NCBI RefSeq assembly: GCF_032878955.1
Contig: NZ_CP043839.1
Coordinates: 3,720,001 to 3,784,000 of the forward strand
Length of the DNA: 64,000 nt
Source of the DNA: Butyricimonas paravirosa
GTDB lineage: Bacteria > Bacteroidota > Bacteroidia > Bacteroidales > Marinifilaceae
Direction: 5' to 3'
Under the pieces are notes generated by a model that did no database searches, had not been told where the DNA came from, and was given only the letters and a program-made list of their open reading frames with translations. Positions 54,509 through 63,973 of this stretch are shown here, one piece after another. A program made the translations under genes and the position numbers. Position 1 is the stretch's first letter. The number at the start of each line of letters is the position of its first letter.

Positions 54509-55678
54509 ATGAAAAAAATAATACTGAATTTATTATTTTTAGCGATTCTGCTTCCTGTTACTGCGCAGGAAAGCGGAATTCGCTTTTTTCATGGAACGTG
54601 GGATGAGGCTATTGCTTTAGCGAAAAAAGAGAAAAAGAAGATTTTTGTGGACTTTTACACGGAATGGTGTGGTCCGTGCTTGAACATGTCGTTGACCGTG
54701 TTTGTACTTCCGCAGGTAGGCGATGTGTATAATAAGAACTTTGTTTGTCTGAAGATTGATGCTGAAAAAGGAGAGGGACGGGAGCTGGCAAAACGCTATG
54801 GAGTAAATTCTTACCCGACTTATATTTTTGTAAACCCGAAGAATCAAGAGATTGTACATCGGAGTGGAAGTAACAAACCGGTAGAGGATTTTCTTTATGA
54901 TGCTCAAGGGGGAATTAACCCGAAATTAGGCTCTGTGTACATGGATAAGAAGTATGCTGTGGGAAAATATGATTTGGATTTTCTGAAAGATTATATCCGT
55001 TATAAAAAGTCTTCTGGAAGTCGGGAGGTTCAGAAATATTTTGATGAGTTGATTTCTAAAGGGGCAAAATTAACAGAGCCTGACGTGTGGAAGTTGTATT
55101 GTAAATGTATCATCGGGTATCAAAATCCTTACGTGAAGGAAGTTTCTGATAATTATTCACAATTCACGGAATTATTCGGTAAAAAGGAAGTAGATACGAA
55201 ATTAATGGAGGCGACCTCTTATGCCCCGGTTCAGTTTATAAAGGAGTTATGTGATTTCGAGGGAAAAGATTTTAATATCAAGATGCGTGTGATGACCGAT
55301 CTTTTTAATCAGAAAAAGTATGATGAGGCATTTGCCGAAGTCGAGCGTTTGAAAGCAGATCCGTCGATCGACCAGCATAAGTTCGTGAAATTACTTGCGT
55401 TTTATGTGCGAGTATCCCCGGAATATACAGATAAAGAATTGCCTTATGAAACGTTGGTAAACAAAGTTCGAGGATTGAGATATGTCGCTTATAATGTGTA
55501 TGATCGGGATGATGCCATGCCCCATTTTTATTACGTGCAGGGTTTGGAATACCTGTTGAAACGAGCCTTGGAAGAAGGAAAGCAAATCCCTACTGATTTG
55601 GTCGCCACTCCGGCATACGGGAAAAAAGTGTATGATATGCGTCACCCGGATTTAAAAGTGAAACCCAAACGAAGGTAA
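54509..55678 (+). CDS. Periplasmic thioredoxin family protein
   Basis: 389 residues; signal peptide cut likely after TAQ at about residue 20. An N-terminal thioredoxin-like domain holds the redox motif EWCGPC (Cys54, Cys57) and cis-Pro in YGVNSYPTYIFV, preceded by the helix WDEAIALAKKEKKKI seen in thioredoxin_7-type proteins. The C-terminal 230 residues are helical and unassigned. It is the sixth gene after fecR and reduces or exchanges disulfides in the periplasm. Confidence 0.85.
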   Translation: MKKIILNLLFLAILLPVTAQESGIRFFHGTWDEAIALAKKEKKKIFVDFYTEWCGPCLNMSLTVFVLPQVGDVYNKNFVCLKIDAEKGEGRELAKRYGVNSYPTYIFVNPKNQEIVHRSGSNKPVEDFLYDAQGGINPKLGSVYMDKKYAVGKYDLDFLKDYIRYKKSSGSREVQKYFDELISKGAKLTEPDVWKLYCKCIIGYQNPYVKEVSDNYSQFTELFGKKEVDTKLMEATSYAPVQFIKELCDFEGKDFNIKMRVMTDLFNQKKYDEAFAEVERLKADPSIDQHKFVKLLAFYVRVSPEYTDKELPYETLVNKVRGLRYVAYNVYDRDDAMPHFYYVQGLEYLLKRALEEGKQIPTDLVATPAYGKKVYDMRHPDLKVKPKRR

Positions 55679-55701
55679 AGATATATTTGTTACCTTTATA
55701 G

Positions 55702-55729
55702 CCTTCACTCGGATGATTTCGAGTGAAGG
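55702..55729 (+). other. Intra-operon hairpin
   Basis: A perfect 10-bp stem CCTTCACTCG (55702-55711) with CGAGTGAAGG (55720-55729), loop of 8, between the two thioredoxin-fold genes. No T run follows, so RNA processing or stability is likelier than termination. Confidence 0.6.
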
Positions 55730-55748
55730 AACAACAAAAATGTAATGT

Positions 55749-57827
55749 ATGAATTATTTAAAACTGGTCTTTCTTGTGCTGTTCGTGATTCCCTCGGTAG
55801 TTGTGGGGCAAAAAGTTGTAAACAGTAATTTTTTGGGTAACTGGGCGAATTCCGGAACGGGAGCTTGGGAGTATGGTTTTTATGAAGATGGGGCTGTTGC
55901 ATGTTCTGATTTCTGGAAATATAAACGAGTGGAATTCGGAAAAAAACGAATGGAGGTTGTACTGGAAAATGGCAATCAGACGATAGCACTCAAGATCAAG
56001 CAGGGGAAGAACGGGAATATTTTTATAGCACGTGATGGTGCAAAAGCAGAAGAATTTCGGCCGTGTAATGGTAAAAATTTTGTCGCATGGGTAGGAGTTG
56101 ATACTGTTTCCTTTTCAAGACCTCTCGTGATTACCGATACCGTCACGATACGCGGTTATATTCGTAACCTTGATAAGGTGACACATCCGGCGTTACGGGG
56201 GTACACATTTACTTGTAGCTATAATGGATTGTTGGGAGAAGATGGAGGAGAAATCGTTGCTCCAATCGATTCTTCCGGGCGGTTTACACTTCATTTTACC
56301 GTAAGTGCGCCTCAGCGTGTTATATTGGAGTGGGGACGGATGTGGAAAAATATTATTGTTGAGCCGGGGGAGACGGTTTTGTTATATGCGGATGCTTCGG
56401 ACTGGAAAACGGTTCCGAATGTGTCGAAGGAAGAGATGATTAACGGGAAAAAGGATGTGTTATTCATGGGGAAGAATGCTCGTTTTCATCAGGAGTACAC
56501 GTGTTTCCCTTATCCGTTATGGATGAGAGATATGTACGAGTTGAGGGAAATTGCCCGTTCGGATATGGAGTTCTTGCGCTTGGCTGAGGCCGATTATTTG
56601 AAGTCGGTGGCATGTTTCGATTCTATTTGTGGGAAATATCCGAATTTTTCAAAGAGATGCAGGGAGGCGATAGAAAATGAATGGAAATACTACTTCGCGG
56701 CGACGTTGATGCAAAATCGGTTTAATCTAGGTAGGAGGCAACGGTTTGAGCCTGAATACATGGAGTATGTGAACGCTCATTTTTCGGTAAATGAACCTTT
56801 ATGTTATTTTATAACTCAACGTTACTCAACATTTTTGCGAGATTATACCGGTTACGTGGATCATCAAAAATTTAGGTATATTGAGGGGATGGGGATGGCT
56901 TATATTCCCGATGATCGTTTTTATGAGGCGTTAAGGAGATTGAAGGAGGGCGGAAGGTTTGAGGAATTGACAACAGAAGATATAGCAACTTGTGAAAATA
57001 TCAACAGAAAGATTTTGGACTTGAGTCGGCAGCAAATTGCGGATACAAATGCGTTTCAGGCGGTAATAGCGGGCAACTCTATGCTTTATGGTAAATTGAA
57101 TGCATATCGTTCCATACCGGAAGTGCGGGAACAGGAGGAAGTTATCACCCGGGAATACGAGTTGTTACTCTATGACACGCTGGTTTCCGATCTTTTATTG
57201 AAAGAACTTTGCTATGCACAATTGTTTATGACAGGAATGGAGTATGATCATAAGCCATTGTTACCGGGAATGATGAAATTGGCAGATGCTAGAATTTCAA
57301 ATCCTATATTAAACCGGAAGGTGAAGGAGACCAGTGCTGTTTACCAGAAGATTGCTAGTAAGAAATTAGCTTACGAGGCGAGTCTGATTGATGTTGGGCA
57401 ATTTAGTCATATCTCGGATGCTGATTCTCTTTGGCAGGCGTTGATTGAACCTTATCGAGGAAATGTGATTTTGCTCGATTTCTGGGGATCGTGGTGTGAA
57501 CCTTGTAAGAATATGTTGGCATTGATGGGTGACATTGAGAAGGTGTTCGAGAACGAGAAAGTGGTATTTATGTATTTTGCTTATAGCTCACCGGAAGAGG
57601 CGTGGAAAAATGTTATCAAAGAATTTGATCTTACGGGAAAAAATATTGTGCATTATAATTTACCACCTCTACAACAGCAGATGATCATCGAGAAGATGAG
57701 GGTACGCGGATACCCAACGTATAAAATTATAGATAAGGCCGGGAACGTGACGAGTAGGGTATTGGAATATCCGTTGCGGCCTCAAAGCGTGATAAATGAG
57801 ATCAAGGCGGAACTGGAGCGTGAATAG
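55749..57827 (+). CDS. TlpA-like thioredoxin-fold protein
   Basis: 692 residues with a signal peptide (cut near VVGQK at about residue 20). The N-terminal region is beta-rich (a DUF4369-like segment TVTIRGYIRNLD to ETVLLYADASDW at about 130-220), the middle is helical, and the C-terminal thioredoxin domain has the redox motif WCEPC at about 582-586 and cis-Pro in RGYPTYKIID. Such proteins act as membrane- or periplasm-located reductases. It ends the SusCD operon 2 cluster. Confidence 0.82.
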   Translation: MNYLKLVFLVLFVIPSVVVGQKVVNSNFLGNWANSGTGAWEYGFYEDGAVACSDFWKYKRVEFGKKRMEVVLENGNQTIALKIKQGKNGNIFIARDGAKAEEFRPCNGKNFVAWVGVDTVSFSRPLVITDTVTIRGYIRNLDKVTHPALRGYTFTCSYNGLLGEDGGEIVAPIDSSGRFTLHFTVSAPQRVILEWGRMWKNIIVEPGETVLLYADASDWKTVPNVSKEEMINGKKDVLFMGKNARFHQEYTCFPYPLWMRDMYELREIARSDMEFLRLAEADYLKSVACFDSICGKYPNFSKRCREAIENEWKYYFAATLMQNRFNLGRRQRFEPEYMEYVNAHFSVNEPLCYFITQRYSTFLRDYTGYVDHQKFRYIEGMGMAYIPDDRFYEALRRLKEGGRFEELTTEDIATCENINRKILDLSRQQIADTNAFQAVIAGNSMLYGKLNAYRSIPEVREQEEVITREYELLLYDTLVSDLLLKELCYAQLFMTGMEYDHKPLLPGMMKLADARISNPILNRKVKETSAVYQKIASKKLAYEASLIDVGQFSHISDADSLWQALIEPYRGNVILLDFWGSWCEPCKNMLALMGDIEKVFENEKVVFMYFAYSSPEEAWKNVIKEFDLTGKNIVHYNLPPLQQQMIIEKMRVRGYPTYKIIDKAGNVTSRVLEYPLRPQSVINEIKAELERE

Positions 57828-57902
57828 GTGGGCCGTTTAATAAGTCTATTTTTTATTATTCAGAGATATAAATTTATTCTTATATCGAACTCATGTTATT
57901 TA

Positions 57903-58012
57903 AAGTGCTAAAATATAATGTGAGTTTGATATCGCAATGTTTTATTGTTTGCTTGTTGTGAATACTCTGCTTCATATCATTACTTGAACTATCTTTGCTC
58001 CCGGACAAAGTG
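57903..58012 (+). repeat. Second copy of the ECF sigma promoter region
   Basis: It aligns with 43137-43241: AAGTGCTAAAATATAAT is identical, then TTTGATAT and GCAATGTTTTATT are shared, and TATCTTTG (57990-57997) sits where TACCTTTG precedes the sigma gene. No sigma gene follows here. Confidence 0.7.
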
Positions 58013-58016
58013 ATAG

Positions 58017-58199
58017 TTTTCAACGGTACTTGGCTTGGTCCCATTTTTGATTGATGGGCCGAAAGCAGAAGAGTTTTGGTTTTCATTTGCGATCGGTACA
58101 ATCGGTGGGCTATTATTTTCGATTATAGCTTTGGTGTTCTTTATGCCGATATTAATGCCTTTGGGATCACTTTTAAAAAAACGGAAAATTAATAATTAA
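58017..58199 (+). pseudogene. C-terminal remnant of an RND efflux permease
   Basis: The frame reads STVLGLVPFLIDGPKAEEF, then WFSFAIGTIGGLLFSIIALV, and ends MPLGSLLKKRKINN before a stop at 58197-58199. This is the pattern of the last two transmembrane helices of RND (AcrB/CzcA-type) transporters. A stop codon lies directly upstream and no ATG start precedes it, so only about 60 residues remain of a protein of about 1000. It follows the orphan ECF-type promoter copy. Confidence 0.7.
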
Positions 58200-58200
58200 A

Positions 58201-59103
58201 CTATTCTACATGAAAATATGACTGTTCTTTAGCAAGTTCTAAATAAAGCGTTTTTGTACCTTCGATTTGCTGGTAATGTTCTCCGACTTTATGGCAGAAG
58301 TTCCAACATATCTTTTGAGGATTGAAGATGATGGTTGCGTCTTCCGGGTAGAATTCACACCATTGGTTTATAGATTCCTCATATTGTTTGCCTTGGAATA
58401 ATGAGGCGATCCCGTTTTCAATCATAAAAATGAATTGTGAAAAGCCGAGTAGTTGGAAGTTGTTGGAAAGAAGATAGTAGGTTTGTCCGTCCTTTTGTAA
58501 GGTGAATATCTTCTCGATCTTTATGTATCCGGTGGTATCAATGGCTACGGTGTTCCAACCACCTTTACCGTTCTCGTAAAGGAGGAATGAATACAAGGGG
58601 TTGTATGACCATTCTTGAAAATTTATGACTCCGACTTTGTGGTCTGCAGAGGCTACGTCAGCTAATAAATGTACATCCGGACATAGGCGGGCTGCTTGTT
58701 CGAGAAAACGGAAGAAGAAGCCTGTTTCTTCGGTTGTTAGCTCTTCACCCCGATGGTTCTGGCGGTAGCCTAATTCATGTCGCATGAGTTCCAAGGCTGC
58801 TTGAACCTCTTCTGCCGGGTAGTATTTACGTTCTCCTATTTGGTATTTTTGTAGGAGTGCTACCGTGTGTATGACTTTTTGCTGCTCGGTGGAATCTGTG
58901 TGATAGGGAATGAAGAAACCTTGTTGTTGTAAGGAATCGAAATATGCCGTGAGATTTTTAGGTGCCGTGCTTTCTTGTATTGGGCCGTGTAACAGAAAGG
59001 ATTGTTCCGGTTTTTGTTTATTTTCCGAGCGATTCCGATTTGAGTTACATGAAATAATCAGGGCTGAGTTCAAGATGAATAGTAAAAGTATCAACGGTCT
59101 CAT
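58201..59103 (-). CDS. Lipoprotein of unknown function
   Basis: 300 residues; lipobox IISC followed by a polar NSNRNRSENKQ linker. I do not recognise the family. The body is mixed alpha/beta without obvious catalytic motifs. It starts 67 bases from the valS stop and shares strand with it; the hairpin in between suggests a separate transcript. Confidence 0.8.
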   Translation of the reverse strand: MRPLILLLFILNSALIISCNSNRNRSENKQKPEQSFLLHGPIQESTAPKNLTAYFDSLQQQGFFIPYHTDSTEQQKVIHTVALLQKYQIGERKYYPAEEVQAALELMRHELGYRQNHRGEELTTEETGFFFRFLEQAARLCPDVHLLADVASADHKVGVINFQEWSYNPLYSFLLYENGKGGWNTVAIDTTGYIKIEKIFTLQKDGQTYYLLSNNFQLLGFSQFIFMIENGIASLFQGKQYEESINQWCEFYPEDATIIFNPQKICWNFCHKVGEHYQQIEGTKTLYLELAKEQSYFHVE

Positions 59104-59120
59104 GGCTTATATCTTTTTTA

Positions 59121-59152
59121 AAACAAGCAGTCCGCTGTCGGACTGCTTGTTT
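59121..59152. terminator. Terminator after valS
   Basis: A perfect 14-bp stem AAACAAGCAGTCCG (59121-59134) with 59139-59152, loop of 4. It lies 18 bases past the valS stop on the minus strand. Confidence 0.85.
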
Positions 59153-59170
59153 TATGTTTGAAATGATACC

Positions 59171-61795
59171 TTAGTTCAATTCTGCCAATTGTTGTTCAAT
59201 GGCTTTGATTTTTGCTTCGGCATCAGCTTGTTTCTTACGTTCGTTCTCGACAACTTGTGCCGGGGCTCCACTGACAAACTTCTCGTTCGAGAGTTTTTTC
59301 ATCACGGATGCCAAGAAGCCTTGGGCGTAAGCTAGATCAGCTTGCAGTTTGGCTCTGACTTCTTCTGTGTTGACCTCTCCGACAGCGGGGATGAAGTATT
59401 CAACCGTGTCGCAGATAAAGCTCCATGCTCCTTTTACCGTGTCGTTGACCATTTCTACATCTTGGATATTACCCATTTTACAGATAATGCTCTCGAATTG
59501 TAGCGGGTAGCGGTCGTTACTTTTCACTCTTAAAGAAATCGCATCTTTGAAGGCAATGTTGTTTTGCTTGCGAATCGTGCGGATTCCGGCGATCACTTCT
59601 TTCGTGTTTTCAAAGGTATTCAAGAAGTTTTCGTCGTATTTTCCAGGGATTGGCATCACGGAAACCATGATACTTTCTCCGTCTTTCCGCTCTCTCAAGT
59701 TCTGCCAGATCTCTTCCGTGATGAACGGCATGAACGGGTGAAGTAATTGTAACATTTCCTCGAAGAGGTAAATGGTCTTATTATAAGTGATCTGGTCAAT
59801 CGGTTGTTCGAATCCCGGTTTGATGATTTCCAATAACCAAGAGGAGAACTCATCACGGAATCCGGTGTACACGGTCATAAGAGCCTCGGAGATCCGGTAT
59901 TGCTCGAATTGGGTGTTCAAGGTTTCTTTGCACTTGTTCAAGTATTGTTCGAACCATTCAAGAGCTAATTTAGAATGCAAGGGTTGTTCCAAGTCTGCGA
60001 CTTTCCAGTTGCTGACTAGGCGGAATGCATTCCATATTTTAGTCGTGAAATTACGTCCTTGTTCCGGAAGACTTTCATCAAAAAGAAGGTCTCCCCCGGC
60101 GGGAGCGCACAATAACATACCAACCCGTACACCGTCAGCCCCATATTGATTGATCAGGTCAATCGGGTCCGGAGAGTTACCAAGAGATTTGGACATCTTG
60201 CGATGGAGTTTATCTCGAACGATTCCCGTGAGGTACAGGTTCGAGAACGGTTTCTCGTGGCGATATTCATAACCGGCCATGATCATTCTTGCCATCCAGA
60301 AGAACAGAATATCAGGTCCGGAAACTAGGTCATTTGTCGGGTAGTAATAGTTAATATCTTCATTGTCCGGTTCCAAAATGCCGTTGAACACGGAGATAGG
60401 CCACAGCCAAGACGAGAACCAAGTGTCCAAACAATCTTCATCTTGACGTAATTGGTCAACCGGGATGTCTTTGCCGAATTTCTCCTTCACCAGTTGTACT
60501 GCTTCCGTGGGAGTTGCGGCAACCACATAGTCGTTGCTATCCGGCAAGTAGTATACCGGAATCTGGTGACCCCACCATAATTGGCGGCTGATACACCAAT
60601 CTTTCACGTTCTCCATCCAATAGCGATACGTGTTCTTGTATTTGGCCGGGGTTAGGAGAATATCGTCGTTCATCACGGCATCCAAGGCCGGTTTGGCTAG
60701 TTCCTTCATTTTCAGGAACCATTGCATGGATAGTTTAGGTTCGATAACCACGTTAGTCCGCTCGGAATATCCTACCTTGTTATTGTAGTCTTCTATCTTT
60801 ACAAGGTTACCCGCTTTTTCCAGTTCAGGGATGATTTCTTGACGCACAACAAAACGATCTTTACCCACGAAAAGCTGTGCATTCTCGTTTAATGTACCAT
60901 CGTCATTGAAAATATCGATGGTTTCAAGATGGTGTTTATAACCGATTTCGTAGTCATTGATGTCGTGTGCCGGGGTGATTTTTAATGCTCCGGTACCGAA
61001 TTCCATATCCACGTATTCGTCCTGAATAATCGGGATCACCCGGTTAACCAAGGGGACAATACATTTCTTGCCGGCCAGATGACGAAAACGCTCGTCATTG
61101 GGATTCACGCACACGGCGCTATCACCCAAGATAGTTTCCGGGCGGGTCGTGGCAATGATGATATATTCGTCCTCTGTCCCTTCAATACGGTAACGTAGGT
61201 AATATAATTTACTGTGTTCCTCTTTGTAAACAACTTCTTCATCGGATACGGCTGTTTTGGCCGACGGGTCCCAGTTAACCATCCGGACTCCTTTATAGAT
61301 AAGTCCTTTGTTATACAGGTCGATAAATACCTTTATCACGCTGGCAGAACGGACTTCGTCCATTGTAAAACAGGTTCTGTCCCAATCGCAGGATGCACCC
61401 AATCGCTTTAATTGTTCGAGGATGATCCCCCCGTGCTTTTCAGTCCATGCCCAAGCGTGTTTTAAAAACTCATCCCGGGAAAGGTCCCTTTTCTCGATGC
61501 CTTCACTTTTAAGTTTGGCTACTACTTTGGCTTCCGTGGCAATGGAGGCATGGTCGGTTCCCGGAACCCAACAAGCATTTTTACCCAGTAAACGGGCGCG
61601 TCTGACGAGTACGTCCTGTATCGTGTTGTTCAGCATGTGTCCCATGTGCAGGACTCCCGTGACGTTAGGTGGCGGGATTACAATACAATACGGAGTTCTC
61701 TTTTTATCAACAGTGGAATGGAAAAATCTGTGTTCCAACCAGTATTGATACCATTTCTCTTCGCTCGTTCGCGGATCATAGTTTGTTGGGATCAT
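59171..61795 (-). CDS. valS: Valyl-tRNA synthetase
   Basis: 874 residues; class I synthetase. HIGH-type motif PPNVTGVLHMGHML (about 38-51), editing domain with TTRPETILGD, KMSKS loop KMSKSLGNSPDP (about 527-538), and a C-terminal coiled coil (LSNEKFVSGAPAQVVENERKK). Length is normal for the family. Confidence 0.98.
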   Translation of the reverse strand: MIPTNYDPRTSEEKWYQYWLEHRFFHSTVDKKRTPYCIVIPPPNVTGVLHMGHMLNNTIQDVLVRRARLLGKNACWVPGTDHASIATEAKVVAKLKSEGIEKRDLSRDEFLKHAWAWTEKHGGIILEQLKRLGASCDWDRTCFTMDEVRSASVIKVFIDLYNKGLIYKGVRMVNWDPSAKTAVSDEEVVYKEEHSKLYYLRYRIEGTEDEYIIIATTRPETILGDSAVCVNPNDERFRHLAGKKCIVPLVNRVIPIIQDEYVDMEFGTGALKITPAHDINDYEIGYKHHLETIDIFNDDGTLNENAQLFVGKDRFVVRQEIIPELEKAGNLVKIEDYNNKVGYSERTNVVIEPKLSMQWFLKMKELAKPALDAVMNDDILLTPAKYKNTYRYWMENVKDWCISRQLWWGHQIPVYYLPDSNDYVVAATPTEAVQLVKEKFGKDIPVDQLRQDEDCLDTWFSSWLWPISVFNGILEPDNEDINYYYPTNDLVSGPDILFFWMARMIMAGYEYRHEKPFSNLYLTGIVRDKLHRKMSKSLGNSPDPIDLINQYGADGVRVGMLLCAPAGGDLLFDESLPEQGRNFTTKIWNAFRLVSNWKVADLEQPLHSKLALEWFEQYLNKCKETLNTQFEQYRISEALMTVYTGFRDEFSSWLLEIIKPGFEQPIDQITYNKTIYLFEEMLQLLHPFMPFITEEIWQNLRERKDGESIMVSVMPIPGKYDENFLNTFENTKEVIAGIRTIRKQNNIAFKDAISLRVKSNDRYPLQFESIICKMGNIQDVEMVNDTVKGAWSFICDTVEYFIPAVGEVNTEEVRAKLQADLAYAQGFLASVMKKLSNEKFVSGAPAQVVENERKKQADAEAKIKAIEQQLAELN

Positions 61796-61827
61796 TTTAA
61801 TTCAGATTAAAATTATATATTCGTAAA

Positions 61828-61859
61828 AAGGCTGCCTTGTCGAGCAGCCTTGTTTTTTT
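61828..61859. terminator. Terminator between zinc-ribbon gene and valS
   Basis: Stem AAGGCTGC (61828-61835) with GCAGCCTT (61844-61851), with T runs on both sides. It suggests that valS has its own transcript. Confidence 0.8.
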
Positions 61860-62700
61860 ATTCTTCTGATTTTCTAAGTCTTCTTCCTTTTTTCTTTTGT
61901 GCATCCAGGAGAGCTTCAAGGTCTGCTTTTTGTTGCGAACCGTCGTAGTCACAGATGTATTTATCGATGAGAATACGACCACAGTACTCGCAGACGATGA
62001 TTTTCTTCCGAGAACGGATGTCTAACTGTCTCTGTGGCGGGATTTTGTTGAAACATCCACCACATGCATCACGGTCAACGGTTACAACGGCTAATCCATT
62101 GCGGGCGTTGGAACGGATACGGCGATATGCCGTTAATAGACGTTCGTCAATGGTTGCTGCGAGTTCTTCCGATTTGGTTTGCAAAGACTCTTCATCTTTG
62201 TGAGTTTCATTGATAATGTCGTTCAATTCACCTTTTTTAGCCTCCAAGTCAGATACTTTGTCTTCGTAACGCTTTTTGGATTCTTCCATTAGCGCTTCTT
62301 TTTCTGCTTTTGCTTTTTGAGCTTCCCGGATTCTCTTTTCCTGTAATTCAATTTCCAGTTTCTGGAATTCGATTTCCTTGCTTAAAGCATCGTATTCGCG
62401 ATTGTTACGAACATTATCCAATTGTTCACTGTATTTTTTGATCGCTTCCTCGGCTTTCTTGATGTCCATTTTCCGAGTGGAAGAGGTTTTGTCAAGTTCG
62501 CCTAATTCAACCTTCAAGTTTTCGATACGTGTTTCCAATCCCGCGATCTCGTCTTCAAGGTCTTGAACTTCTAACGGTAATTCTCCCCGTAGAGTCTTGA
62601 TTTTATCGATCTCGGTGTCAATTCTTTGTAATTCATACAGGTTCTGCAGTTTTTCTTCAACTGTCAGCTCTTGCATTTTCTCATTGTTATTCGTCACCAT
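61858..62700 (-). CDS. Coiled-coil protein with C4-type zinc ribbon
   Basis: 280 residues. A long coiled coil (about 15-190) is followed by a zinc ribbon with CGGC and CEYCG pairs (about residues 211-245) and a basic tail (KKKGRRLRKSEE). This is the CT398/HP0958-like family, known in other bacteria to bind nucleic acid or protein partners; role here not known. It starts 3 bases after the Nif3-like gene, so the pair is cotranscribed. Confidence 0.9.
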   Translation of the reverse strand: MVTNNNEKMQELTVEEKLQNLYELQRIDTEIDKIKTLRGELPLEVQDLEDEIAGLETRIENLKVELGELDKTSSTRKMDIKKAEEAIKKYSEQLDNVRNNREYDALSKEIEFQKLEIELQEKRIREAQKAKAEKEALMEESKKRYEDKVSDLEAKKGELNDIINETHKDEESLQTKSEELAATIDERLLTAYRRIRSNARNGLAVVTVDRDACGGCFNKIPPQRQLDIRSRKKIIVCEYCGRILIDKYICDYDGSQQKADLEALLDAQKKKGRRLRKSEE

Positions 62701-62703
62701 ATA

Positions 62704-63489
62704 TTATAAATACTTAATCGGATTTGTATTAATCTCAGAAAACTGAACCGCAAATTTAGATATTTTTTTTGTAAGTATCTCATAAAATATCTCTTTTGTG
62801 AATTGTTCGCTTTCGTAATGGCCAATATCGGCAATCATAATGCGGTTTTCCGTGAGGAAAAAGTCATGATATTTGAAATCCCCGGATATATATATGTCGG
62901 CCTGTCTGGCCAAGGTCTGCTTGAAAAAGGAGGCTCCGGCTCCACCACAAACGGCAACCCGTTGTATGGAGGATGTATGAGGTGTTGTGTAACGTAACCT
63001 ATCACACCGGAATATTTCTTTTACTTGCTGCAAAAAGGCCATGCTTTCAACGGGTTGTTGTAACTCGCCGATAATCCCGAATCCGTTACCGTCCATCGGG
63101 TCTCCTTCCGGTTGAAGAATCTGTCGATGGTGCAGGTCGAGTTTATCTGCCATACGTCCGCTTACACCGTTGGCAACCACGTCCATGTTCGTGTGTGCAG
63201 CGTAAATAGTGATGTCGTGTTTGATGGCATCAATCACGCAGCGCTCCACGTAAGTTGCCGGAGTAATATGTTTTAGCCCGCTGAAAATGAGTGGATGGTG
63301 GGAAATAATTAAATTGTGTCCCTTATCAATCGCTTCCTTTACAACCTCTTCGGTGACATCAATACATAGTAGTATGGATGTTAATACCCGTTCCGGATCC
63401 CCGCAAAGTAATCCGGAATTATCGAAACTTGCCTGAAGTTTTAACGGGGCATAGGCTTCTATGAGCGAAATAATCTCTTTTATATACAT
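62704..63489 (-). CDS. Nif3-like dinuclear metal centre protein (YbgI/DUF34 family)
   Basis: 261 residues. Metal-ligand motifs NLIISHHPLIFSG (about 60-72), YAAHTNMDV and the C-terminal GHYESEQF are present. Short form without the central PII-like insert of the longer members. Its function is not settled; it has been linked to GTP cyclohydrolase-like or metal-handling activity. It is cotranscribed with the zinc-ribbon gene. Confidence 0.93.
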   Translation of the reverse strand: MYIKEIISLIEAYAPLKLQASFDNSGLLCGDPERVLTSILLCIDVTEEVVKEAIDKGHNLIISHHPLIFSGLKHITPATYVERCVIDAIKHDITIYAAHTNMDVVANGVSGRMADKLDLHHRQILQPEGDPMDGNGFGIIGELQQPVESMAFLQQVKEIFRCDRLRYTTPHTSSIQRVAVCGGAGASFFKQTLARQADIYISGDFKYHDFFLTENRIMIADIGHYESEQFTKEIFYEILTKKISKFAVQFSEINTNPIKYL

Positions 63490-63534
63490 ATTTGGAATTT
63501 AAAATTTAGAATTTAAAATCTAAAATCTAAATTA

Positions 63535-63867
63535 TTACGGTAGCTGGCTTTTGATGGATAACAATTCTTCCTTAATTCCTTTCAGGCGTTTTATGACCTC
63601 GAAGTGTAATTCGGTTTCGTCCTTCCGGTTCTTGAGTTGTTGCTGGGCTCCTTTTAGGGTCATTCCTTTTTCCTTGACTAGATGGTAGATCAGATGGAAA
63701 TTATCGACATCCGCTTTCGTAAATTGACGGTTCCCTTTTTTATTTTTGTGAGGTTTAATCACGTCGAATTCTTTTTCCCAGAACCGGATCAATGACGTGT
63801 TGACTCCGAACATCTCGGCTACTTCTCCGATAGAATAATACAACTTTAATGATTCTTCAGCCACCAT
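63535..63867 (-). CDS. MerR family transcriptional regulator
   Basis: 110 residues. The N-terminal winged helix YYSIGEVAEMFGVNTSLIRFWEKEF..NRQFTKADVDNFHLIYHLV matches MerR; the C-terminal part is a short coiled coil with no effector domain. It is the type often seen in Bacteroidetes as a single small MerR regulator next to housekeeping genes. It starts the minus-strand run MerR, Nif3, zinc ribbon. Confidence 0.93.
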   Translation of the reverse strand: MVAEESLKLYYSIGEVAEMFGVNTSLIRFWEKEFDVIKPHKNKKGNRQFTKADVDNFHLIYHLVKEKGMTLKGAQQQLKNRKDETELHFEVIKRLKGIKEELLSIKSQLP

Positions 63868-63903
63868 GTTTAATTGAAAATTGAAAATTGAAAATTGAAA
63901 ATT
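63868..63903 (-). repeat. TTGAAAA tandem repeat upstream of the MerR gene
   Basis: Four tandem copies of a unit TTGAAAA(T) lie directly upstream of the MerR start. They are the complement-type relative of the repeat before cobT. Confidence 0.7.
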
Positions 63904-63973
63904 AGCTTTTCAAGTTTCGTTTTTCGGTGTTATACATTCATTTAGAATCTCTAAATCTAAAATTTAAATTGGA

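Larger units (their letters stand above)
57828..58200. other. 373-base gap with decayed sequence
   Basis: It holds an ECF-promoter-like copy (57903-58012) and an RND-permease remnant (58017-58199), both listed. No clear terminator for the upstream operon was found. Confidence 0.5.
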
